In this document: positions 1-6,680 of the stretch, piece by piece
Numbering within the stretch: the first letter of the stretch is position 1
Layout of the letters: the number at the start of each line of letters is the position of its first letter
Assembly (NCBI GenBank): GCA_021784255.1
Contig: JAJXSZ010000094.1
Span: forward strand, 1 to 9,530
From: Pseudomonadota bacterium
GTDB lineage: Bacteria; Pseudomonadota; Alphaproteobacteria; Acetobacterales; Acetobacteraceae
DNA: 9,530 nucleotides
Reading direction: 5' to 3'
The notes under the pieces: generated by a model
What the model was told of the DNA's origin: nothing
Database searches by the model: none
Seen by the model: only the letters and a program-made list of their open reading frames with translations
Made by a program: the position numbers and the translations under genes

Positions 1-46
1 ATCAGCCTTCGGAGGGCAACGCTCTATCCAGCTGAGCTACGGGTCC
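1..46 (-). tRNA. tRNA-Arg (CCG anticodon), 5' portion; 3' part outside the window
   Basis: Read on the minus strand from position 46, the sequence folds as the first half of a tRNA. It has acceptor strand GGACCCG (46-40), T8-A9, D stem GCTC/GAGC around the loop AGCTGGATA, then the anticodon stem-loop TTGCC-CTCCGAA-GGCTG. Anticodon CCG at 12-10 reads the CGG arginine codon. The variable loop, T arm and 3' acceptor strand lie beyond position 1. The anticodon stem has a T·G pair at 27-43 and a T-T mismatch at 28-42, which is slightly unusual; the rest is canonical. It lies downstream of the hydrolase gene on the same strand. Confidence 0.9.
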
Positions 47-47
47 C

Positions 48-92
48 TAAAACCAGTCTTGCTGGCGCCTGCCTAGCGGAAAACACCGCTGG
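48..92 (-). terminator. Two small hairpins between the hydrolase gene and tRNA-Arg
   Basis: Reading the minus strand after the hydrolase stop, 92-73 forms a 7-bp stem (CCAGCGG with CCGCTAG, one G·T pair) around a 6-nt loop. Positions 65-53 then form CCAG-CAAGA-CTGG followed by TTTTA. The second has the shape of a weak intrinsic terminator, with a 4-5 bp stem and a short T run just before the tRNA. The same 58 bp must also hold any tRNA promoter, and I see no convincing one, so co-transcription of the tRNA with the hydrolase gene remains possible. Confidence 0.35.
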
Positions 93-104
93 CCGGAAGC
101 CCGT

Positions 105-1142
105 TCAGTCGAGGGCCGGGTAGCGCGCCGCCAGCAGCCCGGCGGCCGCTGCTTCGCCGGCCAGCCGCGCCCGCGGATTGTTCAGCCAGGCGACGATGTC
201 GCCGATCACCCGCACCCGGTCGTGGTCGCGCAGCAGCAGATGCCATCCGTTCCGGAAATAGCAAAACCGCGCCACGCCCGGGGGGACGGTGCGCCAGACG
301 GCGAGCATGGCCGTCTTCGGCACCAGTTGGTCATGCGCCCCGTAGAGGAACAGGGCCGGCGGCGGCAGCCGGGCAGCGGCATCCTGCGCGGTGCTCATCA
401 GCTTCACCAGCCCGGTCAGGGTGTCGAAGCGGGCGGTGCGCAGGGTGAGCGGGTCCTTGAACAGTGCTTCCAGTGCCGCGCGGTTGTCCGAGGCGCGGAT
501 CGGCACCGGCGATCGGCCGGAGGACGCCCAGGGCAGCAGGTGGCCCATCATCCACAACCCTGCCCGCATGACGACGTTCATCTGTTGGCGGCCCCAGACC
601 GCCGGGGCGGACAACACCAGCGGCGTGTCGGGCGCGAACAGCCCGCGCGCCGCCGCGACCATGGCGACCGCGCCGCCCATGCTCTCGCCCATGACGGCAA
701 ACCGCGCCGCTGGATAACGGGCCGCGACCAGGCGGGCCATCGCCGCGGCGTCGGCAACCATGGTGTCGGTCCCGGCCCACAGCCCGCGCCCCGGCGCCGC
801 GCCGAAACCGCGCTGGTCCGGCGCGACGATGCCGATATCGGCCTTGGTGAACTCGGGCGCGGGGATCTCCCATGCGTCGCGGCTGTCGTTGTAGCCGTGC
901 AGTGCCAGCAACACGATGGTCGGCTGCGGCGGCATCCAGACGCGGTAGGGCAGGACGGCGCCGTCCGCCATGACGAACCGTCCCCCCTCCAAGGACGCGG
1001 CTTCCATCACCGGCTCGCGGATCGCCACGCCCATCGGCACGCGCTTTGCCGCACAGCCTGCCAGCGTCCCGGCCAGCAGCACCCGCCTCGACAAGCTCCT
1101 TGCCCGCCCCGCGTTGGAAACCACGATCCCACCGGCTAACAT
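105..1142 (-). CDS. Alpha/beta-hydrolase of the monoacylglycerol lipase/lysophospholipase type, predicted Tat lipoprotein
   Basis: A serine hydrolase of 345 aa from the ATG at 1142. It shows HGYND at 82-86 (oxyanion region), the nucleophile elbow GESMG with S154, D271 in YGAHD, and H301 in NGWH, giving a complete Ser-Asp-His triad. The order and the family resemblance (hydrolase_4, monoacylglycerol lipase/lysophospholipase L2-like) suggest cleavage of glycerolipid or lysophospholipid esters; the substrate is inference. The N-terminus carries LSRR (17-20), a hydrophobic run and lipobox LAGC (27-30). This looks like a twin-arginine lipoprotein signal, so the enzyme is probably exported and anchored at C30. 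Start choice is uncertain. The ATG at 1142 has only a weak GAGG close by, and a GTG (1124) or TTG (1094) further in would also leave the signal intact. A starting point inside 1142 would ease the overlap with the divergent promoter. It is divergent from the zinc-finger/polA pair. Confidence 0.85.
   Translation of the reverse strand: MLAGGIVVSNAGRARSLSRRVLLAGTLAGCAAKRVPMGVAIREPVMEAASLEGGRFVMADGAVLPYRVWMPPQPTIVLLALHGYNDSRDAWEIPAPEFTKADIGIVAPDQRGFGAAPGRGLWAGTDTMVADAAAMARLVAARYPAARFAVMGESMGGAVAMVAAARGLFAPDTPLVLSAPAVWGRQQMNVVMRAGLWMMGHLLPWASSGRSPVPIRASDNRAALEALFKDPLTLRTARFDTLTGLVKLMSTAQDAAARLPPPALFLYGAHDQLVPKTAMLAVWRTVPPGVARFCYFRNGWHLLLRDHDRVRVIGDIVAWLNNPRARLAGEAAAAGLLAARYPALD
1114..1142 (+). promoter_or_regulatory. 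Candidate sigma70-type promoter for the zinc-finger gene and polA
   Basis: TTGGAA (1114-1119) and TAACAT (1137-1142) are separated by exactly 17 bp, each matching 4 of 6 consensus positions. The predicted transcript would start near 1149, giving a leader of about 26 nt with AGG 5 nt before the ATG at 1175. The element overlaps the first codons of the divergent hydrolase if that gene starts at 1142. This is a pattern match only. Confidence 0.45.
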
Positions 1143-1174
1143 GGACCTCGCCCGCATCCCAAACACAGGTCGCC

Positions 1175-1363
1175 ATGTCCGCAACCACCGATCTCGACGA
1201 GACCGCTCCGATCTTCGTGCAGGAGCGCAGCGTGCCCTGCGACGGGGGCAATGGCCCGCTCGGCCATCCGCGCGTGTGGCTGCGCATCGCCGACGGTGCC
1301 GTGGTCTGCCCGTATTGCTCACGCCGCTACGTGCTCGTGGGCGAGGCGCAGGAAGGTCATTGA
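1175..1363 (+). CDS. Small CHCC zinc-finger domain protein (NDUFS6/complex I 13-kDa subunit-like)
   Basis: A protein of 62 aa with one compact zinc site: C22, H31, C45 and C48, in the arrangement C-x8-H-P-x-V-W-L-x-I-x6-C-P-Y-C-S. This matches the zf-CHCC domain (PF10276), the family of the mitochondrial complex I subunit NDUFS6. An alphaproteobacterial member is a complex I accessory subunit in Paracoccus, so a role in NADH:quinone oxidoreductase assembly is plausible here but not shown by context. The ATG at 1175 is preceded by AGG at 5 nt and places the domain at the usual size. The next gene is polA, whose probable TTG start lies 10 nt past this stop, so the two are likely co-transcribed and perhaps translationally coupled. 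Longer versions of this frame starting at 1046 would run into the divergent hydrolase gene and are not needed. Confidence 0.85.
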   Translation: MSATTDLDETAPIFVQERSVPCDGGNGPLGHPRVWLRIADGAVVCPYCSRRYVLVGEAQEGH

Positions 1364-1376
1364 GGCGCGCACCTTG
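1361..1376 (+). promoter_or_regulatory. Ribosome-binding site and TTG start of polA, overlapping the stop of the zinc-finger gene
   Basis: The TGA stop of the zinc-finger gene (1361-1363) is part of TGAGG, so GAGG (1362-1365) overlaps the stop and stands 8 nt before TTG (1374-1376). A ribosome terminating at the stop would sit directly on the polA initiation site. Together with the weak TTG codon, this suggests low-level, coupled translation of polA. Confidence 0.6.
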
Positions 1377-4193
1377 AGCGGCGGACCAAAGCTCGTCCTG
1401 GTCGACGGCTCGGGCTTCATCTTCCGCGCCTTCCACGCCCTGCCGCCAATGACGCGGCCGGACGGAACGCCGGTCAACGCCGTGTTCGGGTTCACCAACA
1501 TGCTGGCGCGTCTGGTGCGCGAGCATGCGGGGACCCACCTCGCGGTGATCTTCGACGCGGGGCGGCAGACATTCCGCAACCGGCTTTATCCGGCCTACAA
1601 GGCGCACCGACCGGAGCCGCCGGAGGAGCTGGTGCCGCAATTCGCGCTGGTGCGCGAGGCGACGCGCGCCTTCGGCCTGCCGGCGATCGAGGTCCCGGAC
1701 TGGGAGGCGGACGACCTCATCGCCTCTTATGCCGAGGCAGCACTCGGGGCCGGCGGCGAGGCGCTCATCATTTCCTCCGACAAGGACCTGATGCAGCTCA
1801 TCCGACCTGGCATCGGGATGCAGGACCCGCTGAAGGGCAAGCCGATCGGGTCCGCCGACGTGATCGAGAAATTCGGCGTGCCGCCGGAGAAGCTCATCGA
1901 CGCGCAGGCACTGATGGGCGATGCCGTCGACAACGTGCCGGGCGTGAAGGGCATCGGGCCCAAGGGGGCGGCGAAGCTCATCGCCGAATACGGCGATCTC
2001 GATGCGATCCTGGCCGCCGCGCCGGCGATGAAGCCCTCGAAGCAACGCGAGGCGCTGATCGAGCACGCCGAGGCGGCCCGCGTCTCGCGCGAGCTGGTCA
2101 CGCTGCGCCGCGATGCGCCGCTGCCGCTGCCGATCGAGGAGCTTGCGGCGCGTGAGCCGGACGGCGCGAGGCTCGCCGCATTCCTCGCCGCCCAGGGGTT
2201 CCGCAGCACGCTGGCGCGGTTCGGGCTGGAGGCGCCCGACGCGGCCGCGAGGCAGCCCGACCACGCCGGGGGCGGCGCACCGGCCAGCCCCGCGCAAACC
2301 GCCTCGTTCCAGCCCGGCGCCGCGCAGCCCGGGCCTGCTGGCCAGGCAAGTCTCGACCTGGTGGCGCCGGCCGTACCGCCCCGCGCCGAGGGCTTCGGCG
2401 CCTATGTGACGGTGACGACCGCGGACGAACTCGCGGCGTGGATCGGCGAAGCCCGCGCGGCCGGCATGGTCGGGCTCGACACCGAGACGGACGGGCTCGA
2501 TGCGCTGCGCGCGACCCTCACCGGCTTCTCGCTCGCGGTGGCGCCGGGGCGGGCGTGCTACGTGCCGCTGCGCCATGCCGGGGCGGTGCAGCTCGCACCG
2601 GACGCGGCGCTTGGGCTGCTGGCGCCGCTGCTCGCCGACCCCGCGGTGCTCAAGGTGCTGCAGAACGCCAAGTTCGACCTTGCCGTGTTCGCTCGTGCCG
2701 GAATCGGAACTATCTCGCCCGTCGACGATACGATGCTGATTTCCTTCGTGATGGAGGCAGGTGCCCACGGGCATGGCATGGATGAACTGGCGCAGCTGCA
2801 TCTCGGCCATACGCCGATCAGTTACGATAGCGTGACGGGAACCGGGCGCAGCCGCATCCCCTTCGCCGCGGTTCCACTCGATCGCGCCACCGCCTATGCC
2901 GCGGAGGATGCGGACGTGACGTTGCGCCTGTGGCACGCCCTGCGGCCGCGCCTGCGCGAGGCCCGGGCGCTCGACCTCTACGAGAGCGTGGAGCGGCCGT
3001 TGATCGCGGTGCTGCTCGCGATGGAGCGTGCCGGCATCATGGTGGATGCCGAGGACCTGCGGGCCATGAGCCGCGATTTCGCGGCGCGCATGGCGGTGAT
3101 GGAGCAGGAGATCCACCGCCTCGCCGGCGAGAGCTTCAACGTCGCCAGCGCCAAGCAGTTGGGCGAGATCCTGTTCGATCGCATGGGGCTGTCCGGCGGC
3201 AAGCGGATGAAGACGGGCGCCTGGGGCACGGATGCCTCGGTGCTGCAGGGGCTGGCCGAACAGGGGCACGAATTGCCGGCACGCATCCTGGAGTGGCGGC
3301 AGCTCGCAAAGCTGAAGTCGACCTATGCCGATGCGCTGGTGGAACAGATCAACCCCGAGACCGGACGCGTGCACACCAGCTACGCGATGGCGATCGCGAG
3401 CACGGGGCGGCTCTCCTCCACCGACCCCAACCTGCAGAACATCCCGGTGCGCACGGAGGAGGGCACGCGCATCCGCCGCGCGTTCGTCGCGGCACCCGGA
3501 TGCGTGCTGGTCAGCGCCGATTATTCACAGATCGAACTGAGGCTGCTGGCCCATGTCGCCGATATACCGGCGCTCAAGGAAAGCTTTGCCAGAGGCGAGG
3601 ACATCCACGCGCGCACCGCCTCGGAGGTGTTCGGCGTGCCAATGGCGGGGATGGACCCGATGACGCGCCGGCGCGCCAAGGCGATCAATTTCGGCATCAT
3701 CTATGGCATCAGCGCCTTCGGCCTCGGCCGCCAGCTCGGCATCGAGCCGGGCGAGGCGCGTGCCTATATCGATGCGTATTTTAAACGTTATCCCGGCATC
3801 CGCGGCTACATGGACGGCGCGCGGGAAGAGGCGCGCAGGAACGGCTATGTGCTGACGCCCTTCGGACGGCGCTGCTGGATTCCCGGGATCATGGATAAGA
3901 ATCCGGCGCGGCGCGGCTATGCCGAGCGCCAGGCGATCAACGCGCCGCTACAGGGCGGGGCTGCCGACATCATCAAGCGCGCCATGGTGAAGCTGCCGCG
4001 CGCGCTGAACGAGGCGGGACTGACGTCGCGGATGCTGTTGCAGGTGCATGACGAACTTCTGTTCGAAGCGCCGGCCGAGGAGGCGCAGAGGCTCGCGGCG
4101 CTGGCGCGCGGGGTGATGGAGTCGGCGGCAAGGATCTCGGTGCCGCTGGTGGTGGAGACGGGGCACGGCCACAACTGGGCCGAGGCACATTGA
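1374..4193 (+). CDS. polA: DNA polymerase I (5' nuclease, 3'-5' exonuclease and polymerase domains)
   Basis: A full-length family A polymerase of 939 aa for Okazaki-fragment maturation and repair synthesis. The 5' nuclease domain (about 1-290) opens with LVDGSGFIFRAFHALPP and has DDLIASY, SSDKDLMQL and GDAVDNVPGVKGIGPKGA. A Pro/Ala-rich linker (about 290-335) follows. The proofreading domain keeps D369-T-E371, N431-x3-D435 and Y508-x3-D512, so 3'-5' exonuclease activity should be intact. The polymerase domain has motif A DYSQIELR (D716), the O-helix RxxxKxxxFxxxYG (R765, K769, F773, Y777) and motif C VHDE (D893). Catalytic residues sit at a constant offset of +11 from the E. coli residues I recall, which supports the start. 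I chose TTG at 1374: GAGG (1362-1365) lies 8 nt before it and no ATG or GTG fits between the previous gene and the first conserved motif. It converges on the HAD gene, with 9 bp between stop codons. Confidence 0.97.
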   Translation: MSGGPKLVLVDGSGFIFRAFHALPPMTRPDGTPVNAVFGFTNMLARLVREHAGTHLAVIFDAGRQTFRNRLYPAYKAHRPEPPEELVPQFALVREATRAFGLPAIEVPDWEADDLIASYAEAALGAGGEALIISSDKDLMQLIRPGIGMQDPLKGKPIGSADVIEKFGVPPEKLIDAQALMGDAVDNVPGVKGIGPKGAAKLIAEYGDLDAILAAAPAMKPSKQREALIEHAEAARVSRELVTLRRDAPLPLPIEELAAREPDGARLAAFLAAQGFRSTLARFGLEAPDAAARQPDHAGGGAPASPAQTASFQPGAAQPGPAGQASLDLVAPAVPPRAEGFGAYVTVTTADELAAWIGEARAAGMVGLDTETDGLDALRATLTGFSLAVAPGRACYVPLRHAGAVQLAPDAALGLLAPLLADPAVLKVLQNAKFDLAVFARAGIGTISPVDDTMLISFVMEAGAHGHGMDELAQLHLGHTPISYDSVTGTGRSRIPFAAVPLDRATAYAAEDADVTLRLWHALRPRLREARALDLYESVERPLIAVLLAMERAGIMVDAEDLRAMSRDFAARMAVMEQEIHRLAGESFNVASAKQLGEILFDRMGLSGGKRMKTGAWGTDASVLQGLAEQGHELPARILEWRQLAKLKSTYADALVEQINPETGRVHTSYAMAIASTGRLSSTDPNLQNIPVRTEEGTRIRRAFVAAPGCVLVSADYSQIELRLLAHVADIPALKESFARGEDIHARTASEVFGVPMAGMDPMTRRRAKAINFGIIYGISAFGLGRQLGIEPGEARAYIDAYFKRYPGIRGYMDGAREEARRNGYVLTPFGRRCWIPGIMDKNPARRGYAERQAINAPLQGGAADIIKRAMVKLPRALNEAGLTSRMLLQVHDELLFEAPAEEAQRLAALARGVMESAARISVPLVVETGHGHNWAEAH

Positions 4194-4202
4194 CCGGCGT
4201 CG

Positions 4203-5048
4203 CTACCAGCTGAAACTCGGCACCGTCGCGACCGGAGCGAGCCCCGCCGCGCGGGCCGCGGCTTCGATACGCGCCTGGTCGCCGCCCAGTTCCTCGGCAT
4301 GGATGCCGCCCAGAACCCAGCAGGCGGGCAGGCCCGCGCCGGCCGCTCCCGCGACATCGGTGCGCAGCGCATCCCCGACGGCGAGGACGCGCCTCACCTC
4401 GAGCGCGCGCAGCACCAGCGCATAGACCGCGGGGTCGGGCTTGCCGAAATAGCGCACGGTGCCGCCCATCTCCTGGTAGCGGTGCGCGAGCGCGCCGGCA
4501 CACAGCACACGCTTGCCGTCGCGGATCACCTCGAGGTCGGGGTTGGCGCAGATCATCGGCAGGTTGCGCGCGGCGCAGGCGGCGAGTGTCGGCTCGTAGG
4601 GGCCGAGCTCGGTCACGCCGCTCGCGTCGTCCGGCCCGGTATTGACGACGAAACTTGCTGCCTCAGGGGCGGTGACGCGGGTGAGCGGCAGATGCTCGAT
4701 GACGCTGAGGTCGCGCGCGGGGCCGAGATGGAACACATGTTCGCCGAGCGAGCGCAGCCAAGCATCCGGCCGGTCGCGCAGCGCCAGCCAGGTCGCCTCG
4801 CCGCTGGTCAGGATCGCGTCATAGAGCGAATCGGCGATGCCCATCGCGCGCATCGCCGCCTGGATCACGTGGTTGCGCCGCGGCCCGTTGGAGAGCAGCG
4901 CGCGTCGCTTGCCGGCGGCACCGAGCCGCGCGAGGCAATCGACCGCGCCCGGATAGGGCCGCACGCCGTCATGGATCACGCCCCAGAGGTCGAGGATGAA
5001 GCCGTCATAGCGCGTGGCCAGCGGCGCGAACGAACCGAGATGTTCCAC
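4203..5048 (-). CDS. HAD-superfamily class IIA hydrolase (TIGR01459-type)
   Basis: A protein of 281 aa with the HAD motifs in order: motif I DLWGVIHDG with nucleophile D20, motif II LLSNGP (S53, N54), an intervening class IIA cap (about 60-190), motif III K203 in FGKPDP, and motif IV GDALRTD (D226, D231). The position two after the nucleophile is W22 where most HAD phosphatases have the acid/base Asp; DxWGV is, from memory, characteristic of this alphaproteobacterial subgroup. It is probably a cytoplasmic phosphatase of a small phosphorylated metabolite, substrate unknown. The start is GTG at 5048, 2 nt after the pyrD stop, so translation is probably coupled to pyrD and no separate promoter is expected. 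The upstream frame extension up to 6149 is antisense-type noise within pyrD. It is convergent with polA. Confidence 0.85.
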   Translation of the reverse strand: MEHLGSFAPLATRYDGFILDLWGVIHDGVRPYPGAVDCLARLGAAGKRRALLSNGPRRNHVIQAAMRAMGIADSLYDAILTSGEATWLALRDRPDAWLRSLGEHVFHLGPARDLSVIEHLPLTRVTAPEAASFVVNTGPDDASGVTELGPYEPTLAACAARNLPMICANPDLEVIRDGKRVLCAGALAHRYQEMGGTVRYFGKPDPAVYALVLRALEVRRVLAVGDALRTDVAGAAGAGLPACWVLGGIHAEELGGDQARIEAAARAAGLAPVATVPSFSW

Positions 5049-5050
5049 GG

Positions 5051-6076
5051 CTAGAGGTCCATTCCGATCGCGGCGGGCACGTCGGCCAGCTTTGCCGCGT
5101 CCAGTGCGACCAGCAGCTCGCGCTTGAGGCGCGGGATCAGCGCCGGGCCGGCATAGATCATGGCCGTGTAGACCTGCACCGCGGTCGCGCCGAGGCGCAG
5201 CCGCTCCAGTACGTCCGCGCCGGTCGCAATCCCGCCCGAGGCGATCAGCGTCAGCCGTCCGGCGGCGCGGCGGGCGACGATGCGCAGTGCCTCGCGCGCG
5301 AGCGGGGCCAGCGGCGCGCCGGACAGTCCGCCCGCCTCCTTCGCGTGCAGCGAGCGCAGGCCGGGCGGGCGTGAGATGGTCGTGTTGGTGACGATGATGC
5401 CGGTCAGGCCGGCGGCAATGGCGACGTCGGTGGCCGCCTCCAGGGCTGCGGCCGCGAGGTCGGGCGCGAGCTTGACGAACAGGGGCGGGCGTGTGGCGGG
5501 CAGGGCGGCGAGGATCGTGGCCAGACGCGCCTCGCCCTGCAGGTCGCGCAGCCCCGGCGTGTTGGGCGAGGAGACGTTGATCACCACGTAGTCCGCATGT
5601 GGCGCCACGGCGGCGAGCAGCGCGGGATAGTCGCGCTCGGGGTCGGCGCCGTCCTTGTTGATGCCGATATTGGCGCCGACCGGTACCGGGCGGGGGCGGA
5701 AGGCGGCGAGGCGGGCCGCGTAGGTCGCCATTCCCGCGTTGTTGAAGCCCATGCGGTTGATCACCGCGCCGTCCTCGGGCAGGCGGAACAGGCGCGGGCG
5801 GGGATTGCCCGGCTGCGGCCGCGGCGTGACCGTCCCCGTCTCGATGAAGCCGAAGCCGAGGCGCGACATGGCCTTCAGCGCCACTGCATTCTTGTCGAAC
5901 CCGGCGCCGAGGCCGATCGGATTTTTCGCAACACGGCCGAACAGGGGGACGGCGAGGCGGGGATCGTCGGGCGCCGTGTCGCTGCCGCCGAGGCCCGCGC
6001 GCAGGGCGAGGATCGCCAGGGCATGGGCCCGCTCGGGGTCCAGCTGGCGCAGGAAGGCGCTGGCGAGGGTTTGCAT
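5051..6076 (-). CDS. pyrD: Dihydroorotate dehydrogenase, class 2 (quinone-dependent)
   Basis: A flavoprotein of 341 aa that oxidises dihydroorotate to orotate in pyrimidine synthesis and passes electrons to membrane quinone. Visible motifs are GLGAGFDKNA (56-65), ETGTVTPRPQPGNPRPRLFRL (79-99, FMN/substrate region), NRMGFNN (107-113), NVSSPNTPGLRDLQ (167-180), VKLAPD (201-206), TNTTISRP (230-237), SGGI (280-283) and QVYTAMIYAGP (301-311). The serine in NVSSPN (S170 by position) is the class 2 catalytic base, where class 1 enzymes have Cys. The N-terminal helical stretch (about 1-40) corresponds to the membrane-associating quinone tunnel of class 2 enzymes. I chose ATG 6076 because AGGA lies 7 nt upstream; an in-frame GTG at 6094 has no ribosome-binding site. 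It is first in a tight pair with the HAD gene and divergent from a small plus-strand gene. Confidence 0.96.
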   Translation of the reverse strand: MQTLASAFLRQLDPERAHALAILALRAGLGGSDTAPDDPRLAVPLFGRVAKNPIGLGAGFDKNAVALKAMSRLGFGFIETGTVTPRPQPGNPRPRLFRLPEDGAVINRMGFNNAGMATYAARLAAFRPRPVPVGANIGINKDGADPERDYPALLAAVAPHADYVVINVSSPNTPGLRDLQGEARLATILAALPATRPPLFVKLAPDLAAAALEAATDVAIAAGLTGIIVTNTTISRPPGLRSLHAKEAGGLSGAPLAPLAREALRIVARRAAGRLTLIASGGIATGADVLERLRLGATAVQVYTAMIYAGPALIPRLKRELLVALDAAKLADVPAAIGMDL

Positions 6077-6104
6077 GCGCGTGTCCTGCTCCACACCGCG
6101 GCGT

Positions 6105-6131
6105 TTGAAAAGCGGTGGCGCGTGCTACATC
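6105..6131 (+). promoter_or_regulatory. Possible promoter for the small gene at 6139
   Basis: TTGAAA (6105-6110) and TACATC (6126-6131) are spaced 15 bp. This is shorter than ideal but it is the only reasonable pair in the pyrD divergent gap. The predicted start would fall at about 6138-6139, on the GTG proposed for the downstream gene. Weak evidence. Confidence 0.3.
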
Positions 6132-6138
6132 GGCATGC

Positions 6139-6354
6139 GTGTACGACAAGCCCTATCTCGAAACCTGCTGCCGCTCGGCGCTGCACCGCGTGGTGCTGGC
6201 GGGCGAGGCCGGCCGTCCGGGGACGGCAAAGGACGCGCCATGCCTGGCCCGTCTTGCCGGCATGGGGTTCGTCGTCGAGCGGGCAGGGGGCTGGCGGGCG
6301 ACCGCGGCGGGGCTGGCACGCCACGCCAGCGAGGTGCTCAGGCCCGGGGCGTAG
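6139..6354 (+). CDS. Small uncharacterised protein, possible winged-helix fold
   Basis: I do not recognise this gene by name. From GTG 6139 it encodes 71 aa; from GTG 6115 it would be 79 aa, with the added residues looking random. Third positions are almost all G or C from YDKPYLETCC onward, as in real genes here. The layout suggests a small winged helix: a long first helix (about 6-24), a second helix KDAPCLARLAGMGF (31-44), then a strand-turn-helix VVERAGGWRATAAGLARHA (45-63) resembling the wing and WRxTxxG turn of MarR/PadR-like proteins. It has three cysteines (C10, C11, C35). No Shine-Dalgarno precedes either GTG, so initiation may be leaderless. It is divergent from pyrD and convergent with the thioredoxin-like gene. 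A DNA-binding role is inference from pattern only. Confidence 0.6.
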   Translation: MYDKPYLETCCRSALHRVVLAGEAGRPGTAKDAPCLARLAGMGFVVERAGGWRATAAGLARHASEVLRPGA

Positions 6355-6360
6355 GCGCGA

Positions 6361-6385
6361 CCGCGGGGGCGCATCGCCTCCGCGG
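6361..6385. terminator. Strong GC-rich hairpin between convergent genes
   Basis: CCGCGGGGGCG (6361-6371) pairs with CGCCTCCGCGG (6375-6385) over 11 bp, with one G·T pair and a CAT loop. It sits just after the small plus-strand gene (stop 6354) and just before the end of the minus-strand thioredoxin-like gene (stop 6429). It could therefore stop transcription from both sides. No T-rich tail follows on either strand. A smaller hairpin GGCTT-ACGCC-AAGCC lies at 6393-6407. Confidence 0.5.
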
Positions 6386-6428
6386 GCGGCCAGGCTTACG
6401 CCAAGCCCAGGATCGAACAGCTTGTGCC

Positions 6429-6665
6429 TCAGGCGGCGAGCCACTTCGCCATGTCGTCGGGCTTCGGCAGGCCGCCGGCATGCACGACCTTGCCGTCCAC
6501 CACCACGCCCGGCGTCGCGGCGATGCCGTAGGCCGCGATCGCCGCGTCGTCGGTTACTTTTTCCAGCCTGATATCGACGCCCAGCCTGTTCGCGGCCTGC
6601 TGCACCATCTCGGCGGTGGCGACGCAGCGCCTGCAGCCGGAGCCGAGAATTTTGACGGTCTTCAT
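6429..6665 (-). CDS. Small thioredoxin-fold protein (redox-active disulfide protein 2/TIGR00412-like)
   Basis: A compact single-domain protein of 78 aa: strand MKTVKILGSG, then active-site C11-R-R-C14, a helix, the second strand DIRLEKV, and the cis-proline turn ATPG with P52, followed by VVVDGKVVHAGGLP. Size, GSGCxxC placement and cis-Pro match the TIGR00412 thioredoxin-like family often encoded beside DUF318 permeases. It probably performs cytoplasmic thiol-disulfide exchange or binds a soft metal through the two Cys. In this operon it could reduce or pass substrate to the permease, which is inference. ATG 6665 is preceded by AAAGG at 7 nt; the in-frame TTG at 6680 would swallow that site. 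It is third in the regulator-permease-thioredoxin operon, 45 nt after the permease stop. Confidence 0.88.
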   Translation of the reverse strand: MKTVKILGSGCRRCVATAEMVQQAANRLGVDIRLEKVTDDAAIAAYGIAATPGVVVDGKVVHAGGLPKPDDMAKWLAA

Positions 6666-6680
6666 CGCATGACCTTTCAA

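Noticed and set aside
105..3374. A 1089-codon open frame on the minus strand running through the hydrolase and back across polA
   Set aside because: Only the last 345 codons have family motifs. The rest is antisense to polA, rich in Arg/His/Gln/Gly as expected for the complement of high-G+C coding sequence, and the polA reading is certain.
6355..6428. Possible tRNA fragment (TTCGATCC on the minus strand near 6412-6419) that could mark an attachment site
   Set aside because: The flanks do not form a T stem, no acceptor or anticodon arm is present, and no integrase is nearby.
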